A stretch of DNA of 64,000 nt from Reticulascus tulasneorum. Taxonomy: Eukaryota > Ascomycota > Sordariomycetes > Glomerellales > Reticulascaceae. The DNA is taken from the NCBI GenBank assembly GCA_001557505.1, contig LSAX01000008.1:558001-622000 (forward strand), written 5' to 3'. Positions within the stretch are counted from its first letter, which is position 1. Each line of letters starts with the position of its first letter. Shown piece after piece: positions 57,969 through 64,000 of this stretch. The translations under genes were made by a program, and so were the position numbers. The notes beneath the pieces are model-generated. The model searched no databases. It was not told the DNA's origin and was given only the letters and a program-made list of their open reading frames with translations.

Positions 57969-58779
57969 ATGGCACAGGCCCCCATCGTCTCGCTGTGCAA
58001 ACAGTATGGCTATCACGCGGTCAATGGCTACGAGCTGAACAACAACCTCTGGGGAATGAAGAGCGCCACATCTGGCTCGCAATGTACCAACTACAATGGG
58101 CCCTCCGGCACGGGAATTGCATGGAGCTCAACCTGGGAATGGCAAGGCGGGCAGAACAACGTGAAGAGCTACGTCTATGCTGCGCGTCAGTTCCCCCGCA
58201 AGCTCGTCAGTGACATCACCAGTCTCCCAACACAAGCATCTTGGAAATACAATACCGCCAATATCCGAGGAAATGTGGCATACGACATTTTTACCCACAC
58301 GGATAAAGATCATGTGAACAGTAACGGGGATTACGAACTAATGATTTGGTGAGACTTTCGCCTCCTAGACCCTGCGCATTGCAGACGGGACTAACACAAC
58401 CCGCCAGGTTACATAGCTACGGTGGAGTCTGGCCGATAAGTGAAGCCAAAAAGCCCATTGCAAGAGTCAAGATTGAGAGCTACACCTGGGATCTCTACTT
58501 CGGGTATAACCATGGCGGAAAGATGCAGGTGTACAGCTTCCTGCCTACCAATGGACCCCTTGATGAGTTCAGTGCCGATGTTAAGTCATTCTTTGACTAC
58601 TTGGTCAAGGAATACAACTTCCCGGCCCAGAAACAGTACATGCTTGGTCAGTTAATCCTTTTATTGAAACTAAAAGATAGTGCTAACAAGATTGCGCAGT
58701 CTACCAGCTTGGCACAGAAGCTTTTACAGGTGGACCTGCCGAGTTTACAGTCTCCAAATTTGAGGCCGATGTGAAATAG
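57969..58779 (+). CDS. GH12 endoglucanase/xyloglucanase without signal peptide
   Basis: Exons 57969-58348, 58408-58646 and 58700-58779 give 232 residues. GH12 hallmarks are NNLWGMKSA near residue 27, the nucleophile Glu in DYELMIW (about 123), and the acid/base Glu in VYQLGTEAF (about 213), the last restored by intron 2, which has a GCTAAC branch. Expected to cleave beta-1,4-glucan or xyloglucan. The protein starts MAQAPIVSLCKQYGYH, only about 12 residues before the normal mature start, and has no signal peptide. The upstream frame meets a stop within 50 bases and I see no upstream exon. It may be cytosolic, or secreted by a non-classical route or a missed exon. Confidence 0.88.
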
Positions 58780-58906
58780 ATGAGAACTGTATTATTGTGA
58801 TCTATAGATAAGAGTAACATATGATAGATAGAGGCGCATTCCGCATCTGCTGCGTTGCAAGACCTGGTTTAAACAGAGCACGAGTCAACAGAGCTTCTAA
58901 TTGCCA

Positions 58907-60226
58907 CTAATTAAAGAACAACCATAGAGATAGCAATGCTGTTGTTAGAAGATGTACAAATGACCCCAAAGCACCCTCGGCAAAGCATTTGGCTCCAGTC
59001 GCGTAAGTCTTAAGAGACTCGAATTCAATCTTGTAAAAGGCCATGGCTCCAAGCGCGATGCTATAGCCAAAGAATTGGAGGTTGGTAACCTCGGTGCCCC
59101 AGATGAACATAGCGGCAAAAACAAGCAAGACGTCCTTTAGAACACCACAGAGTGTCAGGACCAGCGACGAAGTCTTGCCGATCTACTCGAGCCATTAGCA
59201 TGTCTCCATGTATAGCAAACCAGCAAGACTCACCAAAAAGACTGAAGAAATATTTAGTAGAAATGCACATAACCCATTCATAAACAAAGTAACAATGCCG
59301 ACACGGTAGATGTCGATCATTGAGAGACGGGGAAACTCCCAAATCAGAGCAACCACAAAGTTCATTGCGGCACAGACCGGGGCGAAGTAGTATAGCGACA
59401 CAAGGGGATCCATCTTATACTCCTGAGAGCTTAGCAGTTGATGGACCATGGTGAGACGCACAGCCTCGAACATGATGCTGGCAACTTGATAGAGGAATCC
59501 GACAAGGACAAAGTCTAATGCCCCATACGAGGCAATGCCAACTCCGATCACAATTGCCATAACGTTGAGGAAGATCTTCAAGTTAGGTTGAGATATGCCA
59601 AATGCCCAGTTCGTGAGGAGGACGGCAACAGGGGTCGTCGCCTGCTCGCCGTCAGTTGTTGATATAGTAGCATAGTTCGCAATCCGCTACTGACCTTGAT
59701 CATTTGGAGAAAAGCAACGCTGAGATGAAGGTATGTAATGCTGCCACAAATTAAGCTCAGACTAAAGAAGATTCCAATGGGCACCATGGTCCGTAAATAG
59801 AATCGACCCGTCATCTTAACATTCTTGCGTTTGTCAAGGAGATGCGTGTAGCGCGCGAGTAATTGGGTCACGACGGTAGAGAACACCAAATGGAAGGTCA
59901 TCAGGGTGACGGGGTAGTCTGCATTTACTCAGCCGCAGCACTGTTCTCGGGATCAAGCAGCTCTTACGGAAGTTTATCGTGTCGAGGATCCATTTGTTGA
60001 AAAGGACAGCGAACGAACTAATGCCTATCCAGATCCTGCTCTGTGTCAGTTCATGACACGATAAAGCCTGGCCGAGCAGTGCTCACACAACGTAAAAGGC
60101 GGCTGGCGTTGAATCACTCGGAATCTGTGCCGTTTCCGCATCTGGATTGGTAACTGGAAGGACCGGGCCAGCCTGGGCCCGCGGCTCATCGTTTGACGCC
60201 CGCATCTTTTCGTAGGCTCCCATCAT
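58907..60226 (-). CDS. TPT/DUF250 nucleotide-sugar or triose-phosphate-type transporter
   Basis: Exons (minus) 60226-60087, 60035-59968, 59918-59695, 59641-59234 and 59182-58907 give 371 residues. Joins restore AAFYVVIWIGISSFAVLFNK, INFHYPVTLMTFHLVFS, FLQMIKATTPVAVLLTNW and ISSVFLIGKTSSLVLTLCG, the characteristic ordering of fungal DUF250 transporters. About 8-10 helices are expected. The motif KTSSLVLTLCGVLKDVLLVF is the conserved second-half signature. Start: the first ATG of a MM pair; the frame is open upstream to about 60274, so an upstream exon cannot be excluded. Likely a Golgi or ER sugar-phosphate antiporter; substrate unknown. Confidence 0.85.
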
Positions 60227-61267
60227 GATGGGCAGCTTTACCTTGGTAGGTTTTCTAACCGATGACGTCTTCAACAGCCAGCTATGACCCGTAGTGAATC
60301 AGCACGGAGGTCTGGAGAGAAGAAAATGCTAACACAGTGCTCCAAAGGAGTGGATATAACCTGGAGGTAACGGTGCGAGTTTGACAAGGGCGCAAGAGGG
60401 AGAATGGCAGTTGGGGTTGCACCAACGTACGCTCAGCATGGTGTGTAATCTCTATACCAGAATTTGATTCAGGCCGTAGGCCCGAAGACGCGAACTATCG
60501 AGGGAGCCTCTCAAGCATCAATCTTTCCCTGTAACTTAGAGTATTTCGGAGCATGGGGAACAATGGCTAGAGCTGTCTCACCACTCGAATTACATGCTGA
60601 AGATAAAGGCTCCCTCTCAAATGTGCACCCAAGGGGCTCCCTGTGGAACCCAGGGCGAGAGTGATGTCTTAGAGCATCAACACGCAGCACTGCGCTGGAA
60701 TCCGTCGTTTACATTAACTTCCCTACATTCCATTGACTTTGAAAACAAAAACAGTTAGTTCGGGGGGATGTCGCACTGGGAGGAGAAATATCGGAATGGA
60801 CTCGGCCCCGAAACGCGATAAGACATGATCTGGTTAGATGACACTCGTGAAATCCCAAAGGTCAGCACGCACGTTTCTCTCCTTCCGCAGGTAGATGCAC
60901 CTTGTGCTGTCCATGTAGCATCAAGAGGTCGACTTTCTTCAACGAGCTTATTGACTCTGAGTGTCCGCTCTGGTGAAAGCTATCAAAGTCTGGACCAGCA
61001 TGCTCAGACAGCTTCTATCGAACTCGGCAGACCAAGCTCATTCCATTGCTCCTGTCAATACCAAAACCTATTCTACAATCTTACGGAAATTTAAAACCTG
61101 CATGTCACATAGAGAAACATTTCAAATCTACAAAAGGGTATAAACTCGATTTGGGTGGTCGCCACAGATCTGACTATGGACCGACGACGCATAACATTAA
61201 ACAATACTGGTATCATGCACTATTTGGCCAAACTCCCTTGGAAAGGCCAACAAAACTCAGGTCCCTT
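60227..61267. other. intergenic
   Basis: Between the transporter start and the PAP2 stop, both minus. No gene is supported. The PAP2 3' end can be read only to 61268; plus-strand frames at 60825-61828 are shadows or random. Confidence 0.5.
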
Positions 61268-62489
61268 TTAAACAATGTTGTCGCCCCTAACGTCGCCATT
61301 GTGCAGACCGTGTCGTGTCCGCGCCGTCTCAGGTGGATGCTGCACTCCCTGCAGGGGGTTATGATGAGCTGTGCTCCCTCTTCGATTGGCATATGTCCCG
61401 CTGCTTCTGGCGCTGGTAACCTTCTTCACGGGCAGAATGGACCCCTTGGGTCCCCAACCTGCTGTATGGGTGAAGGCTCCCAGTCTGTGATCAACCGTAC
61501 CGTCCCTCGCGTACGAGAACTGATTGCGCCTCTCAAGCGGCAGGTGGTTGTACCGCCAGTCGAATACGGCTGCGTAGCACCCGCGGTAGCAGGCAAAAGC
61601 AGCAGCGGATCCGATGATTGCACCGGCAACAACGTCATACCAGTTGTGCACTTGGTCGACGGTGAGGCAGCTCGTCAAAAGAGCTGCGGCAAGGAGTGGA
61701 GCAAAAGAGAGAGCGATCTTCCAGAAGGCAGTTCGGTAATCGGCCCAGACCTTAAGCTTCGCGTTGGCGTAGAGGAACAAGTATATGTACCCAGCACACG
61801 CGGTAGTTGCATGTCCGGAGGGGAATGATGTTGTTGCAGTCTTGAGCTTGGACTTGTCCGGCTGCGTGCAAATGTCTATCGTGTACATGATTTGGTGGAA
61901 TCCCACGCCGTTCAGGCCTGTGGTGTTGTGCGTTGCTGCCAGGGAAATGTCAGGCATGCAGATCTGGAGGAAATATGGTCGGAAGCCGCCAATCAGCTGC
62001 TTGATGATGACCTGAAAGAGCGTGCTAAGGATGAGTGAGTAGAGCAGGCCGAGAACAGCGTTGTTGACATCCCAAAAGTTTCGCACGCGAATTTGGGCGA
62101 GGAAAATGATGACGATAGGGACGACGGTCGAAAGTGCGGCAGACAAGGACGGGCTGATGATCCATCCGCGGTAGGGATATGCCCATTCGGGGTACACGAT
62201 GTCGCCAGACTCGGTGAAGGTGACGGGGAAGTTTCGAATCGCAGCGACGGGTGTTTCGTATATCTGGTCGCGGAGAACATGTCAGTCTTGTAGTTACTGT
62301 AGTACTGGTTCTCTGGGCGAAACTTACACCAAGAGCCAAACCACCAAGAATACCCATGGTGATGAGGTCGACCCAGCTAACCTTCAGCCATGCTAGGAAA
62401 AAGCGGCCGAATCCTTTGGTGGACTTGACAGTCTCCAGCTTGAATGGGGGCTGGACGCCATCGCCGTGGAGACGCTGCATAAACTGCAT
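61268..62489 (-). CDS. PAP2-type phosphatidic acid / lipid phosphate phosphatase
   Basis: Exons (minus) 62489-62328 and 62263-61268 give 385 residues. The 64-bp intron restores GGLALG-IYETPVAAIRNFPV. About six membrane helices are seen. PAP2 motifs: KQLIGGFRPYF (KX6RP), FPSGHATT (PSGH) and CLTVDQVHNWYDVVAGAI, where the third motif usually reads SRx5HxxxD. Here the active His and Asp are present, but the Arg is replaced (SCLTVDQVHNWYD). It should dephosphorylate diacylglycerol pyrophosphate or phosphatidate at internal or plasma membranes, as yeast DPP1/LPP1 do. The C-terminal tail (about 90 residues) is basic and polar. Confidence 0.88.
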
Positions 62490-63690
62490 GATGAAAGCAG
62501 CGAAAGGCTAAGCTTCTAGAGAAGTTATCGTAGGGAACAGCTGGTCAGAACAAGGAGCTTGGGGCAGAAAAGGATGGGATGAAGCAGAACAGATGGATAT
62601 ATAAAGCAGACTTGTTTGGCCATGTGCATCCCATGAACCATGGTAATACAGTTGATGTCATCAGAGGCGGGTAAAGATGAGGGCGGGAAAATAGAGCATG
62701 GGTTGGCCTTGGTGGCGCCCCTGCATGGTTTGCTGTTTGGCCACAGGCTTTCGATGCGCCATGTTGTGAATGAATCTGGGAAGTTGTCGCGTGCCAAGGC
62801 TCGATACGTCATTGTTCGCGATTGGGCTGGAAAGTGGTCCGTGTGCACTGCTGGCGGCTTGGCCCGCGTCACTCCACGAAATTTGAGCCATTCAGCGATT
62901 AGACTCGGGCTCCATACTTCGAAAGGCTACCTACCAAGGTAAGTTAGGTGGTCCCTGCTTGCCCAAACAGGCGTGACGGGCAGCCAGCCGTGCCAGCCAG
63001 GTGACAGTAATTGCTTATATGACTTGCTCGCAAGCTTGCTCCAAAGTACGCATTCAAGAACCGAAGCCTCGTCTTGCTGCTATCTACCCGAGATTCAGCC
63101 TTCGATGTTGTCGGTCTCGAGAAAGTTCTCAAGTCCAGCTTTCAAATTGCAAAATTCGACTAGTCAATCGCGTAAGGAAGGCAAGTTGGCTCAGCAAACC
63201 TTACCTGTTTCGTAGAGGGGGAATACACGGTTCGTTCCGAAAACCACAATCAACCGTTAAGGCTCCAGAGGGAGACTTGCGGGTGGGACGAACACTATCT
63301 CAGCAGTACGTTACATGAGCGGACGGGATTGCGGAATGCACTCAGCCTACCTTCTAGTTAGCACAAGACTTCACATATGACATTGGGTTTACTTTTTCCT
63401 ACAGAGTTTCAACAGAGTTCAACGCTATGGACGGATGGTGGAGCTTCCATAGAGGGACTATCCGTGGGCCGGCCACGTGGTGCAACTAATTCAGGCATCC
63501 ACGCGCGCGACCCGCAACAGCTTCGTGCAAGGTACGTATAGGTCTCATCAGAGTTCTTCGAAACGGCCACGACGAGTCTAGCTCGTGTAAGGCACTGCCC
63601 GGTCTCTGGGTTTTCCCGTAGGAAACTGCACATTCTGGAGCAAGACCAGAGTCTCAAACATAGTCCCGAGGGCACACAGCACATTGCTGA
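62490..63690. other. long intergenic stretch
   Basis: No gene is supported. It holds an inverted CTACCTACC / GGTAAG-TTAGGT stretch at about 62928-62950, similar to the TACC-type motifs upstream of GT90. Other ORFs are random in look. Confidence 0.45.
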
Positions 63691-64000
63691 ATGGCACCTC
63701 AGATTAAATCCAAAATGCTCCGTCAGGTGGCTATCCCGGGCTCCCATGACAGCGGCACCTACGAGATGACACTCTTCTCCGCCAAAGGAAGTGACGGACT
63801 AGAATGGCTCAAGTTCATCGAAGGATACGCGTCGGCCGTCAATCTCCCCAACAGATTCATCCGGTGTTGGTCCAGGACTCAGCCTCTTAGCTTCTCCCAC
63901 CAACTCGCATCAGGAATCCGCTACTTTGACCTCCGTACTGAGGCTACCGTGTCTGTCTTTGACTCCACGTACATTTTCAACTTTGTCCACGGTCTCATCT
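63691..64000 (+). CDS. PI-PLC X-domain protein, partial at the right edge
   Basis: Open from the ATG at 63691 to the window end (103 codons) without a stop. It reads MAPQIKSKMLRQVAIPGSHD then SGTYEM, and later SHQLASGIRYFDLRTE and FVHGLI. These are the start of the PI-PLC X catalytic barrel, with the first catalytic His in PGSHD and the second in FVHG, as in PLCXD-type and bacterial PI-PLC enzymes. A stop (TGA) directly precedes the ATG, so this ATG starts the frame unless an upstream exon is spliced in. The rest of the gene lies outside the window. Confidence 0.8.
   Translation, partial: MAPQIKSKMLRQVAIPGSHDSGTYEMTLFSAKGSDGLEWLKFIEGYASAVNLPNRFIRCWSRTQPLSFSHQLASGIRYFDLRTEATVSVFDSTYIFNFVHGLI

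Overview
The window is nuclear DNA of a filamentous ascomycete (Pezizomycotina; Sordariomycetes is most likely, a guess from gene content). The evidence is many short GT-AG introns (about 46-100 bp) with CTAAC-type branch points, Zn2Cys6 regulators, WSC-domain wall proteins, a fungal NACHT protein, and AA9, GH12, AA5 and GT90 enzymes. I found 23 protein-coding genes plus one partial gene at the right edge, two gene relics, and no convincing tRNA, rRNA, CRISPR array or intact transposon. Exon joins were worked out by hand from frame continuity, splice signals and fit to known families.

Region 0-9.3 kb: a 1702-residue wall-type protein (beta-propeller, Ig-like modules, four WSC domains, long Ser/Thr linker), a DUF7730-like F-box-type protein and an aflatoxin-aldehyde-reductase-like AKR. 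Region 10-14.1 kb: a NACHT NTPase with a decayed CYP505-type P450 fragment upstream. Region 14.9-24.9 kb: a small Cys-rich secreted protein with a Kex2-like site, a GT90/CAP10 glycosyltransferase behind a promoter rich in TACGTA, and a four-WSC copper radical oxidase. Region 26-34 kb: a cation/proton antiporter with a probable GC-AG intron, an AA9 lytic polysaccharide monooxygenase, an M20 carbamoylase-type hydrolase, and an epoxide hydrolase whose nucleophile Asp reads as Asn.

Region 34.7-45.6 kb is the most interesting part. A HeLo-like plus pseudokinase protein, the architecture of the necroptosis executioner MLKL, stands head to head with a large protein kinase-ankyrin protein. A protein with a STAND-type N-terminal domain and ankyrin repeats follows, and then two micro-genes that share an unusual 11-nt first exon. 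I read this as a candidate cell-death or non-self-recognition island. This is inference from architecture and position only.

Region 46-64 kb: two convergent Zn2Cys6 transcription factors, a cluster of CGG-type palindromic sites, an SDR oxidoreductase, a four-helix MARVEL-like membrane protein, a DUF6604 gene broken by several frameshifts, a GH12 glucanase lacking a signal peptide, a TPT/DUF250 sugar-phosphate transporter, a PAP2 lipid phosphatase, and the start of a PI-PLC X-domain protein. The wall-active enzymes (AA9, GH12, AA5, WSC proteins) suit a plant-associated or saprotrophic lifestyle. No polyketide or peptide synthetase is present, so this is not a core secondary-metabolite cluster.
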